Assembly: GCF_028657945.1 (NCBI RefSeq)
Contig: NZ_CP059693.1
Span: 5,394,001 to 5,458,000, forward strand
Direction: 5' to 3'
DNA length: 64,000 nucleotides
From: Thalassomonas haliotis
GTDB lineage: Bacteria; Pseudomonadota; Gammaproteobacteria; Enterobacterales; Alteromonadaceae
The notes beneath the pieces were generated by a model. It saw nothing but the letters and a program-made list of their open reading frames with translations. It ran no database searches and was not told the origin of the DNA. Position 1 is the stretch's first letter; each line of letters starts with the position of its first letter. Made by a program: the position numbers and the translations under genes. Positions 36,294 to 45,020 of the stretch are shown here, piece by piece.

Positions 36294-37576
36294 TTTGCCC
36301 CCGCTTTTGCCAGGCAGGCATCAAAAACAACCAGGGCGGCATCAAGATCGGCATCGGCAATATTAAGCGGCGGGCCGATACGCACGATATTGCCCCCTAA
36401 ACAGGTTCTCACCCCCGATAGCAAACACTGTTGGTAAAAAGTACGGGCGGCATCAATATCCGGGGTTTTATGCTTGCGGCAAGAAACAAATTCTATTGCC
36501 CACAACATCCCCATGCCGCGGACATCACCAATAACCGGGTGCTCCATCGCCAGGGTACGCAGGCCCAGCTCCAGGCGACGGGACTTTTCTTCCATTCCCT
36601 CAAGTACCTGCTCGTTTTCCAACACCTGTAAAGTGGCAGCCGCGGCGGTGCAACTCATGGGGTTACCGCCATAGGTAGAAGAAGCAGCCCCCGCCCCGGC
36701 AAATTCCCCGCTCGCCATCAAGGCTTCCCGACCGGCCAGTACCGAGAAGGGAAAACCCGAGCTTAATCCTTTGGCAGCCATCACCAGGTCCGGTTCTATG
36801 CCATAATGCTGGCAGGCAAGGAAGCTCCCGGTACGGCCACCGGCAGAAATGACTTCATCCGCCACCAGCAAGATGCCGTTTTCGCGGCACACTTCGGCGA
36901 TCATCGGCCAGTATTCAGGGGGCGGCACTATCACCCCGCCGGCTCCCTGGACAGGTTCAAAAAATAATGCGGCAATATTAGCTTTGCTGCTGATATGCTT
37001 GTTGACCAGTTTCGCACATTGCATCTCGCAAGACGGGTAGCTGCGCTCAAGCGGGCAACGGTAACAATTGGCGGCATAACCGAGCACGCTGTTGCCGGAC
37101 TGGTTGCTGTAACCGACATCCCAATGCACCAGGCTGCGTGCCCCCTGGGTTTTACCGTGGAAACCGTAACGCAACGCCGCCAGGCGCTGTTTCTCTGGCG
37201 GCGCCGCAGCAAAAACCGCGCGGATCGCCGCTTCAACCGCTTCCGCCCCTGTGGTAAAAAATGCCACCCGGGTCAAGTCTTGTGGCAAGTGCCGGTTTAA
37301 GGCCTGGCAGGCCCGGGCACGCGCCACCGTACTGGCATCATGGACATTCCATAATTCATCCAGTTGCTGCTTTACCTGGGTCACAACTTCCGGGTGGTTA
37401 TGACCGACATTTTGCGTGAAGATCCCGGAAGCAAAATCCAGGTACGCTTTGCCCTCAAGGTCAAATAAGTAACTGCCGCTGCCCCTGGCAAACACTACGC
37501 CTGCCAGACGGGACTCTTCCGATATGCCCGGGCTTAACAGCTGCTGTTCTGTGGCAAATACCTGCTCGCTATTCAT
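36290..37576 (-). CDS. Class III PLP-dependent aminotransferase
   Basis: The ATG at 37576 (428 residues) overlaps the cupin stop by 8 nt; a GTG start at 37591 is also possible. The protein has the fold-type I motifs TTGAEAVEAAIR, phosphate-binding YGFHGKTQGA, ADEVISAGGRTG (Asp near residue 240) and the Schiff-base lysine in MAAKGLSSGFP (Lys269). It resembles 4-aminobutyrate/ornithine-type enzymes. In C7N pathways a class III enzyme installs the amine on a keto-cyclitol. Two CxxC-like pairs (NCYRCPLERSYPSCEMQC, about 170-187) are an unusual cysteine cluster, perhaps metal-binding. Confidence 0.88.
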   Translation of the reverse strand: MNSEQVFATEQQLLSPGISEESRLAGVVFARGSGSYLFDLEGKAYLDFASGIFTQNVGHNHPEVVTQVKQQLDELWNVHDASTVARARACQALNRHLPQDLTRVAFFTTGAEAVEAAIRAVFAAAPPEKQRLAALRYGFHGKTQGARSLVHWDVGYSNQSGNSVLGYAANCYRCPLERSYPSCEMQCAKLVNKHISSKANIAALFFEPVQGAGGVIVPPPEYWPMIAEVCRENGILLVADEVISAGGRTGSFLACQHYGIEPDLVMAAKGLSSGFPFSVLAGREALMASGEFAGAGAASSTYGGNPMSCTAAAATLQVLENEQVLEGMEEKSRRLELGLRTLAMEHPVIGDVRGMGMLWAIEFVSCRKHKTPDIDAARTFYQQCLLSGVRTCLGGNIVRIGPPLNIADADLDAALVVFDACLAKAGAK

Positions 37577-37931
37577 GTTTATTGTCACCACTGAACTGAA
37601 AGACGATCAGGGCGATGACATCATTTGAGTCGTTAAACAAGGCATGTTCGCCAAACGCCGGGTTTTTCAGGACATCCCCGGCTTTAATGCTAATTTCCTC
37701 GCCGCAGAAGATCATTTTTCCCTGGCCCTGCATGATCACATACCATTCGCAGTTATCCCCGTGACGATGCAAACCTATGGTGGCGCCGGGAGGCACATTG
37801 ACAAAGTCCAGAAAATCCATGCACTTGCCGTCATTGTCGGCGCTAAACGCCCGGAACACTTTCACATGATCCAGGCCGTTATGGCAGTTATACTCAACCT
37901 GCATCAAGTCATTGAGGCAATGTTTTTGCAT
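37569..37931 (-). CDS. Small cupin-domain protein
   Basis: The ATG at 37931 follows AAGGAG and lies 7 nt after the HlyD-like stop, giving 120 residues; a longer frame reading to 38108 runs antiparallel to good coding and is rejected. The single beta-barrel has the cupin metal motifs GLHRHGDNCEWYVI (two His and one Glu) and GEHALFN (third His). Small cupins can be isomerases, epimerases or sensors. It may be the epimerase or isomerase otherwise missing from the pathway, but this is only a suggestion. Confidence 0.8.
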   Translation of the reverse strand: MQKHCLNDLMQVEYNCHNGLDHVKVFRAFSADNDGKCMDFLDFVNVPPGATIGLHRHGDNCEWYVIMQGQGKMIFCGEEISIKAGDVLKNPAFGEHALFNDSNDVIALIVFQFSGDNKHE

Positions 37932-37938
37932 CTTGGCT

Positions 37939-38394
37939 TTACTCCTTGAAAAAGCTATTGGTAAACATATCCAGCACTGAGCTTTGCCGGGTAATGATAT
38001 GCAGCTGAACTTCCTGGCTGAAAACAAGCAGACAATCGCTGCAACTGACATAAGCGGCCAAATAAGGCCCGCGCTCAGTCTCTTCCGCTGCCAGGGTGGA
38101 AATAACACTGGTGACCGAGTGATGTTGGTTGTCGATCACTATCACGCGGTTACCCGCCTGAATTTGGCTGGCCCGCGACGGCGGGATCTCAACCCGGATG
38201 TCTTTTTGTTGATGTTTAACCCGGATCACTTGCCCTTTCGCGGCGTAAACATCCTGGAAATCCAGCCTGGCGATATATACCAGGGCAAAGATCAAGATGG
38301 CGGTAAATAACAGCAGCCAAAAAAAGATGTCGCCATGGCTTTGACGTTTATAATCCCCGGCATATAAGGCCAGGATCCGTGGAAAAATTTTCAT
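37939..38394 (-). CDS. Shortened HlyD-like membrane protein of the exporter
   Basis: The ATG at 38394 overlaps the ABC gene stop (ATGA), giving 151 residues. One N-terminal membrane helix (IFFWLLLFTAILIFALVYI) is followed by a beta-rich region (VYAAKGQVIRVKHQQKDIRVEIPPS), which looks like half of the lipoyl/beta-barrel part of a membrane-fusion protein. The long coiled-coil hairpin of HlyD proteins is missing, so it cannot reach an outer-membrane channel in the usual way. It ends with a CSDC pair region and SFFKE. Position directly after the ABC gene supports a transport accessory role. Confidence 0.65.
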   Translation of the reverse strand: MKIFPRILALYAGDYKRQSHGDIFFWLLLFTAILIFALVYIARLDFQDVYAAKGQVIRVKHQQKDIRVEIPPSRASQIQAGNRVIVIDNQHHSVTSVISTLAAEETERGPYLAAYVSCSDCLLVFSQEVQLHIITRQSSVLDMFTNSFFKE

Positions 38395-40037
38395 CGGGCG
38401 CACACTCCGTTGACCTCTTCAAGCCGGCCGTTTGCCAGCAGTAACACCTGATCGGCATAAGCTCTGACCGCTTTACGATGGGAGATAATAATGGTGATAT
38501 GATCAGCCTTGTGTTTGTTCAATACCTGCAACACCTGCCGCTCACTCTGCTCATCCAGGCTGGCGCTCGGCTCGTCCAGTAAACGAATTTTGCCGCCAAG
38601 ATACAGGGTTCTCGCCAGATTCAGGCGTTGCAGTTGTCCGCCGGATAAGCCCTCGGTGGCATTTTCCAATACCGGCTCTTGCTGCGCTTGTTGCGGCAGA
38701 AAGTCACAACAGGCATCCGCCAGCGCCTGCTGCAACCTTGCCGGATCAGGCAAAGGGGAAAACAAGGTGATGTTTTCCCGCAAGCTGCCTTCGATAAAAT
38801 GACTTTGCTGGGGCATCCAGGACAACAAGGCCTGTTTGCTTTGCGCTGAAACAGCGGCGACATCGACACCGTCCCAAAGCACCTGCCCGGGTTCACAGCG
38901 GATAAGCCCGGCAATAAGCTGCAACAAGGTGGTTTTCCCCTGTCCGCTGCTCCCTTCAATCAGGTATATCTTGCCCGCCTCAAAACGATAATTCAGGCTG
39001 TTAAGAAGCAGTTGATCTTCATGCTGATAAACCAGATCAACCAATTCCACAGACTGAACCGAGGCAAGTGCTCTTGAACCCGGCTTTGCCGTTTCAGGAG
39101 CCTTTATCACCTCAGCCAGGTTATTCATTTGTGTATTCGCTTCGCTTAACGCCCGGGTTACCTTGCTTAACCGGTACACCGGCTGGTAGGCAAGGCCGAC
39201 CAGCAATAAACACAACAACAGTTCGCCGATACTGTTCTCGCCCCGGATCACGGTATAAATCCCGATAAAGACAAAAACAAAGAACTGCAGCGAACGCATC
39301 AGGTTTTGCACCAGTTCCTGGCTGTTTGCGACCTGTTCCCGGCCATACAATGCGCCATAGCCTTGCTGCAACTTGTCATCAAGCGCCGTAGCCAGCACTT
39401 GCTCAATATTAAAGATATTGATCAAACGCTTGGCATTAAAACTGGCGCCCAATAACTGGGCCAGCTCTCCCCTGTCGCGGTTATAATTTTTGGAAAAAGC
39501 CTTCGACATCGGATAATGAAAAGAAAAGTTAAGCCAGTGCAGCAGTAAAAAGCCCAGGGCGATCAGGGCAAACACAGCTTCAACCTGGAATAAAATAACA
39601 AACACCAGCAATGACACCACCAGGGCATAACCACAGAAATAGATAAACTCGGAAAGAAAATATTGGAAGTTGCTTAACCAGAGCAACAAACGGTTGCTGA
39701 GGTTGCCAGCGCCGTTAGCCGTTAACGCCGCAGGTGAAAAAACATTGATGCCACGTTCAAGAAAAGCCAGGCTAAATTGCCGCTCGATGGCGGAGCGTAA
39801 CAACAAAAATAAATAATCCTGGGCGGCATTTAATACCAGGCGCAGCAGGATCAGGATAAGAACACCGGCAATCAACAGATTAAAATGTGTTTTTGCCTGC
39901 GGGGGCAACACCTGATCCAGGATCAGGGTAAAGGTTACCGGCAGTAAAAAAGAAAATAACGACACAAAGAAAATAAAGGCGAACAACAGCAATAATTCGG
40001 CTTTTCGTTGCCGGAAAATTCCGGTGAGCATATTCAT
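38391..40037 (-). CDS. ABC transporter with fused membrane and ATPase domains (second of pair)
   Basis: This 548-residue half-transporter has a six-helix membrane domain (~1-310) and an ATPase domain with Walker A GSSGQGKTT, signature LSGGQLQRLNLARTL, Walker B IRLLDEPSASLD and switch ISHRK. All motifs are intact. The layout matches bacteriocin or type-I-secretion-like exporters but there is no C39 peptidase domain. It overlaps the other ABC gene by 4 nt (ATGA) and probably forms a heterodimer with it to export the cluster product. Confidence 0.88.
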   Translation of the reverse strand: MNMLTGIFRQRKAELLLLFAFIFFVSLFSFLLPVTFTLILDQVLPPQAKTHFNLLIAGVLILILLRLVLNAAQDYLFLLLRSAIERQFSLAFLERGINVFSPAALTANGAGNLSNRLLLWLSNFQYFLSEFIYFCGYALVVSLLVFVILFQVEAVFALIALGFLLLHWLNFSFHYPMSKAFSKNYNRDRGELAQLLGASFNAKRLINIFNIEQVLATALDDKLQQGYGALYGREQVANSQELVQNLMRSLQFFVFVFIGIYTVIRGENSIGELLLCLLLVGLAYQPVYRLSKVTRALSEANTQMNNLAEVIKAPETAKPGSRALASVQSVELVDLVYQHEDQLLLNSLNYRFEAGKIYLIEGSSGQGKTTLLQLIAGLIRCEPGQVLWDGVDVAAVSAQSKQALLSWMPQQSHFIEGSLRENITLFSPLPDPARLQQALADACCDFLPQQAQQEPVLENATEGLSGGQLQRLNLARTLYLGGKIRLLDEPSASLDEQSERQVLQVLNKHKADHITIIISHRKAVRAYADQVLLLANGRLEEVNGVCAR

Positions 40038-41932
40038 CGCGGCCCCTCCTGTTCCCGGGACTTGCTATCAATACCAGGGCAGCGCTCGTGATTAAAAGGC
40101 CGGGCAGCAGGCGAGGTTTTCACGCCGTCGCCGTCTAAATGGACGAAAAAATCAAAAGCCGTGCTTATTTCCCGGTTATGGCTGATCACCAGTACTATGG
40201 CATTATCCAGAGAGGCCAATAACTCGATAAGCCGCTGCTGCATCACGGCATCGAGTGATGCGCTCGGCTCGTCAAAAATATAAAGCTCGGCATCGCGCAC
40301 AAAACAACGGATAAAACATAAACGTTGCAGCTCTCCCCCGGAAAGCGCAGCGACAGGTTTGTGCAAACAGGCGTTAAAATTCAGCAAACGGCAGGCCAAC
40401 TCAAAACGCTGCTGGTTTACCTCGCGGCCAAACAGGTTAATATTGTCGAGTACTGTGCCCTGTTTCAGTACCAGGTTGGACTGGTCATGCAGGGACAGGC
40501 ACTGCCACCAGGCGGCATTATCTTGAGGTAACAAGGCTTTGCCGTTAACCGTTAACCGGCCGGTGTCCGGCGTCAACACAGCAGTTATGAGATCGATCAG
40601 GGTAGACTTTCCGCTGCCGCTTGCTCCAGTGATCAGGTAACAATGTCCCGGAGAAAATGCCAAATCCAGGCAGGAAAACACCGGTTTTTCCTTACCGGGA
40701 TAAGTAAAACTGACTTGCTCAAGCAAAAGCGAGCGGATTTTCTCCACCTTGCGCGGCCCTAGCCCCTCAGGCAGCAACATGGTTTCCCCCGCAGAGAGTT
40801 GCTCTAACCGCCGGTAACAAACCGCCAGCGACTGGGAGTAATTATAAATTTTATAAATATTGTCCAGGCGGGGAATAACCATGGAAGAGAGCACATAAAC
40901 CACCACCAGATCTCCCAGGGCAATCACAGAGCGAAAGAATAACTCCCCTCCCAGCCATAAAATCGAGATATGACTGAGCAGGTTCAGGGTAACTTTGACA
41001 TTAAAAGAAAAGTTCCAGATCAGCCATTTACCCGCCTGGGTTGTCGCCAGGGCCAGCAACAGCTGTTTAAATTTATTGCTGATCCCGGTTAAATCCCGGG
41101 TTTTCAGCAGGCTCTGCGCCGCCAGCGCCGAAGAGAGAAAACCGTTTAATGCCGCCAGCCGCCCCGGCTCCTGCGCTATGTAAGGGTCGGCGCTTTTGGC
41201 AATATATATGGGTAACAGGCAGGTCAGCAGCATAAAAAATGCCACCAACAGCAAAAACAACGGATGGTAGGCAAACAAAATGCAAACGGTAAACACCATA
41301 ACAAACAGCGAGCGCAGGGTATTTTGCAGCACGAACAGCTGGTGTTTTTGCAAGGTTTCCAGGGTATCGGTGAGCACACTGGTGAGCTCGCTTTTTTTAA
41401 AACCGGAGAAAAGCATCGCCGGGGTCGCCATTAGCTGCTGCCAGCGGCGTAATACCAGCTGATGACAAATCCTGCTATTGGCCCGGGCAGCAAGTTTATT
41501 GCTGTAAAACTCTGCCAGGGCGCCGAACAGGAGCAAAAGAAAAACCAGCCAGGTAACATGTAAAAACAAGTCTAAATCTTGGCTGTATATCACCTTGTTG
41601 ACGGCAAACCCCAGATAGGCGGATAAGATGAAGGGCGCGCTAAGCAGTGCCGATAAGGCGCTTAACAGCATCAGCCAGGATAAAGCGGGTTTCCGGGTTA
41701 ACTCCTTAAAAACAAAGAAGATCCCCCAGGTGTGATAAAAACGCGGCTTTGCCGTTTTTTTCTGCTTTATCGCAGATATCCGGGGCTGCACACCGGCATC
41801 GGCCTCAGTACAGGCAGGGCCGGGTGCTGATAAACTTTTGCTGTTGCGGGCAGAAAAAATCATCTCAAATATCCCGTTGAGATTTGCTGATAATAACAGT
41901 CTGGAAAGCAAATACTTTAAGCTTGGCGGCAT
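40034..41932 (-). CDS. ABC transporter with fused membrane and ATPase domains (first of pair)
   Basis: This 632-residue half-transporter has an unusual ~70-residue polar N-terminal extension (rich in Ser/Ala/Lys), then a membrane domain from about residue 75, then an ATPase domain with GASGSGKST, LSGGELQRLCFIRC, YIFDEPSASLD and VISHN. Both ATPase sites look competent. It begins 24 nt after the 51-aa peptide gene and has a weak ribosome site (GGAAGTGG close to the ATG). An internal ATG at about residue 24 is an alternative start. Probable partner of the adjacent ABC protein. Confidence 0.86.
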   Translation of the reverse strand: MPPSLKYLLSRLLLSANLNGIFEMIFSARNSKSLSAPGPACTEADAGVQPRISAIKQKKTAKPRFYHTWGIFFVFKELTRKPALSWLMLLSALSALLSAPFILSAYLGFAVNKVIYSQDLDLFLHVTWLVFLLLLFGALAEFYSNKLAARANSRICHQLVLRRWQQLMATPAMLFSGFKKSELTSVLTDTLETLQKHQLFVLQNTLRSLFVMVFTVCILFAYHPLFLLLVAFFMLLTCLLPIYIAKSADPYIAQEPGRLAALNGFLSSALAAQSLLKTRDLTGISNKFKQLLLALATTQAGKWLIWNFSFNVKVTLNLLSHISILWLGGELFFRSVIALGDLVVVYVLSSMVIPRLDNIYKIYNYSQSLAVCYRRLEQLSAGETMLLPEGLGPRKVEKIRSLLLEQVSFTYPGKEKPVFSCLDLAFSPGHCYLITGASGSGKSTLIDLITAVLTPDTGRLTVNGKALLPQDNAAWWQCLSLHDQSNLVLKQGTVLDNINLFGREVNQQRFELACRLLNFNACLHKPVAALSGGELQRLCFIRCFVRDAELYIFDEPSASLDAVMQQRLIELLASLDNAIVLVISHNREISTAFDFFVHLDGDGVKTSPAARPFNHERCPGIDSKSREQEGPR

Positions 41933-41956
41933 CCACTTCCACGATAAACACAGGCA

Positions 41957-42112
41957 TTAACAATCCTTGCCGATAACAGCTGTGGGATGATTTCCCATTA
42001 GACTCGAATGCCAAAGCAACACAGCTTTATCCTCACCGGACTCCGCCTTGCTGCAATTGCTGACACTAAGTTCCTTTTCAACAAAAACTGATTTTAAATC
42101 AGTAACTAACAT
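41957..42112 (-). CDS. 51-residue peptide leading the aminocyclitol-type operon
   Basis: The ATG at 42112 follows AAGGTGG by 8 nt, and the frame ends 24 nt before the first ABC gene. The product is a short soluble peptide (MLVTDLKSVFVEKELSVSN ... HPTAVIGKDC) with two cysteines (residues 20 and 51, the last being the C terminus), no signal peptide and no membrane segment. I do not recognise it. Its place as first gene, directly before two peptidase-less ABC exporters, is where precursor peptides lie in ribosomal-peptide clusters. It could equally be a leader peptide or small regulator. The 101-codon frame to 42262 reads through the operator and is not favoured. Confidence 0.55.
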   Translation of the reverse strand: MLVTDLKSVFVEKELSVSNCSKAESGEDKAVLLWHSSLMGNHPTAVIGKDC

Positions 42113-42146
42113 TGTTTCAGCCACCTTAACATCCTTTAAATTTATC

Positions 42147-42181
42147 GCTTTTTTTAAGCTACTTGATAGCTTTAAAAAAGC
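42147..42181 (-). promoter_or_regulatory. Stem-loop in the 5' leader of the aminocyclitol operon
   Basis: On the minus strand GCTTTTTTAAAGCTA and TAGCTTAAAAAAAGC form 15-bp arms with one mismatch around TCAAG. It lies between the operator and the peptide start. No U-tract follows, so it is not a simple terminator; it could affect mRNA stability or attenuation. Confidence 0.5.
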
Positions 42182-42190
42182 AAAGATTCT

Positions 42191-42202
42191 GCATACGTAT
42201 TC
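42191..42202. promoter_or_regulatory. Operator copy 3 (GCATACGTATTC) before the aminocyclitol operon
   Basis: Same 12-mer as at 24329 and complement of 20361; here extended to TGCATACGTATTCA. It is 78 nt before the peptide start and 225 nt before the divergent CBM9/DUF5916 gene, so it may act on both. Confidence 0.78.
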
Positions 42203-42427
42203 ATAATATATGAATAATAAAAAGCGATTAGTCTGTTTAGGTCTGGCAGTGAATAACGGCAAACAGATGGGTCATAGCTAAAGAAAAATAAGGGAATGCC
42301 AAAGGAAGAACTAAAGCAAGCAAAATACAACCAGCCAATAAATCATAATTTCAACCAATTAGCTTGAAACTCATTTTTTATTGCAGCCTACAGCCAAACT
42401 GTTTTTTACTAAAATAAAAAAGAAAAT

Positions 42428-44770
42428 ATGGAATACAAAAAAATAATCAAAAAAATCACAGCAGGAACAGTGAATATTTCACGCATAAAAATGCTCTTTT
42501 TTATATTTGCCGGCTTGCTGCTGCCGACAGAAACCACGGCAGCCGATAGCGAAGAAAAAAGCAGCGATAATTCCCGGCAAATTCCTTTCCTGCAGGAAAA
42601 TATCATTTTAGACGGTAAGCTGGATGAAACCGGCTGGAAAAAAGCCCAAAGCTACCGGCTGGCATATGCCACCGAACCATTTGAAAACATTCAGGCCCCG
42701 GTCGACACCCGGGTTTATGTTTTTGAATCCGGCGATACCTTATATGTTGGCTTTATTGCCCGGGATCCCGAGCCGGAAAAGATCCGCGCCTATTTACGGG
42801 ACAGGGACAAGGTTTGGCAGGATGATTTGGTGGGACTGAAACTGGACACCTACGGCACGCAAAAGCTCGCTTACCACTTTTATGTTAATGCCAGCGGCGT
42901 ACAGATAGATACCATAGAAAGTGAATTAAGCGACAGTTTACGCGATGACTGGGATGCCAACTGGCAAAGCGCAACCGCCAGGACACAGCAGGGATATACG
43001 GCTGAGTTCGCCATCCCGCTAAAAAGCATGAATTTCAGCGAAAAAGACGGGGATAAACACTGGCGGCTTGAGTTTTTACGCTGGTATCCGCGCGAGGTAA
43101 AATACCGTTTGTCCCATATTGCCGTCGACCGCAACAATAGCTGCTCCCTGTGCCGTCTGGTACCGGTTCAGGGATTTGCCAATACGCCCGGGAGCGATAC
43201 CCTGACGATTTTCCCCTCGGCGGTATCCAGCTACAGTGAAAAAAAGCCGTCGTTGACAGATCAGAACTGGCAAAGCAGCCAGGACTGGGAGCTGGGCGCC
43301 GACATCAGCTGGCAGATCACTTCTGACGACTTGTTATCCGCGACAATAAATCCAGACTTCTCCCAGATAGAGGCAGACAGTGCGCAGTTGAGCTTAAACA
43401 ATAACTTTTCACTGTTTTTTCCCGAAAAAAGGCGATTTTTCCTCGAAAATCAAAGCTATTTCGACAGCATGTATTCCCTGGTGCATACCCGGAATATTGT
43501 CGAACCCGATGTCGGGGTAAAATACACCAGCCGCAAAGATCAACACACCCTGGCGGTGCTGCTGGCCAATGATCAAGCCACCCATTTACGCATTCCCGGT
43601 AACCTCAATTCCAGTACCACAAAAATCGGGGAAGAGAGCATCAACGGCGCTTTAAGGTACAGATATGACTTTGATGACGATGCCTCGATAGGAGTGTTGA
43701 GCACAGTACGCCAGGCCAGCAATTACCATAACTATCTGCTCTCCGTCGACAGCAAATACAGATTCACCGAAAGCACCACCATGCGCTGGCACTTGCTTAA
43801 TTCCAGCAGCGAATACCCCTGGCAGCTGGCCGGGCAGCTTTGCAGCGGCTGCTCGAACGAATCAAGCTTGCGCGCCCCGGGCGATAAAAGCTTAACCGGC
43901 TCGGCCTGGCAGATAGAGCTGGATCATACTGCCCGCAACTGGTGGCTTTATGGACAATACAAACAAAACGGAGAAGATTTCAGGGCGGATCTCGGCTCCG
44001 AAGACAAAGCCGACTATAAATTCTACCAGGGAAAATCGGGTTATGTTTTATACGAACGTTCGATATGGAACAAACTTGAATTTTGGGCGGGATACTCGAA
44101 AGAAACCAATATCAACAATGAACTATTGGCTAACAATACCGAGATACAGTTTAACCTGCATGGCCCAATGCAATCGAGGATCAGTACCGGGGCAGGCAAA
44201 CAGAAAAAAGCCGGCCTCAGATACGATAAAAACAGCACAAAAATAACAGGCAATACCCCGCTGTTTGATTTGGACTTTGCCTTTATTTACGGCGAGTTTC
44301 GCCCGGCGCAGTCTATTTTCCTCAGCACCCTGCTCAGAAAATCAGATACCATAGACTATGCCAATAACCGCCTGGCGAGGCAGTTTTACTGGCAGCCGAT
44401 TGTACAATGGGATGTAAACCAACATTTTTATTTTAAAATGACCTACACCTATGAAGACCTCGACTCAGGGGGAGATAATTTATATATCGCCCGCCTGGCA
44501 GATATCCGTGCCAATTACCAGTTTTCCGCCGCCAGTAAATTACGCTTTTCGGCCATCCATAATAACCTCAGCTTTAACCCCGGCAACTATATCCACGGCA
44601 GGGATCAAGGCTTTCAAAGCTTAGGCAGCCAATTAGTGTACTCATACAGATTCAATGCCCTGTCGACCTTTTACCTGGGTTATTCAAGCAATGCCGTAGA
44701 AACCGATCAACTGGGCAAGCTGGTGCAACAAGAAAGAAACCTGTTCACTAAATTAACCCTGTCGTTTTAA
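42428..44770 (+). CDS. CBM9-like / DUF5916 outer-membrane protein
   Basis: This 780-residue protein has a signal peptide (LFFIFAGLLLPTETTAA; start at 42428 or the internal ATG at 42491). Residues ~60-235 are a family-9 carbohydrate-binding-like domain (ILDGKLDETGWKKA, VGLKLDTYGTQKLAYHFYVN, AEFAIPLKSMNF). The rest is the DUF5916 beta-barrel, with DFSQIEADSAQLSLNN and FPEKRRFFLENQ, ending in alternating strands with terminal LTLSF. Such proteins sit in the outer membrane of marine bacteria; glycan handling is likely. It is divergent from the aminocyclitol operon and shares its operator region. Confidence 0.87.
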   Translation: MEYKKIIKKITAGTVNISRIKMLFFIFAGLLLPTETTAADSEEKSSDNSRQIPFLQENIILDGKLDETGWKKAQSYRLAYATEPFENIQAPVDTRVYVFESGDTLYVGFIARDPEPEKIRAYLRDRDKVWQDDLVGLKLDTYGTQKLAYHFYVNASGVQIDTIESELSDSLRDDWDANWQSATARTQQGYTAEFAIPLKSMNFSEKDGDKHWRLEFLRWYPREVKYRLSHIAVDRNNSCSLCRLVPVQGFANTPGSDTLTIFPSAVSSYSEKKPSLTDQNWQSSQDWELGADISWQITSDDLLSATINPDFSQIEADSAQLSLNNNFSLFFPEKRRFFLENQSYFDSMYSLVHTRNIVEPDVGVKYTSRKDQHTLAVLLANDQATHLRIPGNLNSSTTKIGEESINGALRYRYDFDDDASIGVLSTVRQASNYHNYLLSVDSKYRFTESTTMRWHLLNSSSEYPWQLAGQLCSGCSNESSLRAPGDKSLTGSAWQIELDHTARNWWLYGQYKQNGEDFRADLGSEDKADYKFYQGKSGYVLYERSIWNKLEFWAGYSKETNINNELLANNTEIQFNLHGPMQSRISTGAGKQKKAGLRYDKNSTKITGNTPLFDLDFAFIYGEFRPAQSIFLSTLLRKSDTIDYANNRLARQFYWQPIVQWDVNQHFYFKMTYTYEDLDSGGDNLYIARLADIRANYQFSAASKLRFSAIHNNLSFNPGNYIHGRDQGFQSLGSQLVYSYRFNALSTFYLGYSSNAVETDQLGKLVQQERNLFTKLTLSF

Positions 44771-45020
44771 TCAACCGGACTAATAGCAAACGAAATAGTG
44801 AATAAATCGCCTACAAGGCTCTAAACAGTCAACTTCTTCATTGCCCTCAATCCCAATAGCCAGCTATTGCTCAATCACGCGCCTTGAACCTGACTGTTTA
44901 TCCTCATTGAACCTTGCTCACTTCGTTATTAGGTTTGCTATAAGTTGAAAACCAGGCACCTTAATGTAATATGCCGGTAGTAGCATTTACCGATTAACAT
45001 TAATCAGGAGCAGTGATCGG

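Larger units (their letters stand above)
42113..42427. other. Divergent regulatory region: aminocyclitol operon / CBM9 gene
   Basis: These 315 nt hold the operator at 42191-42202 and a hairpin at 42147-42181; no further gene is supported. It is the control point of the longest operon in the window. Confidence 0.65.

Noticed and set aside
37932-38108. N-terminal extension of the cupin gene
   Set aside because: It runs in another frame through the HlyD-like gene; the ATG at 37931 has a good ribosome site and normal cupin length.
42113-42262. N-terminal extension of the 51-residue peptide to 101 residues
   Set aside because: It crosses the operator and hairpin; the ATG at 42112 has a ribosome site.
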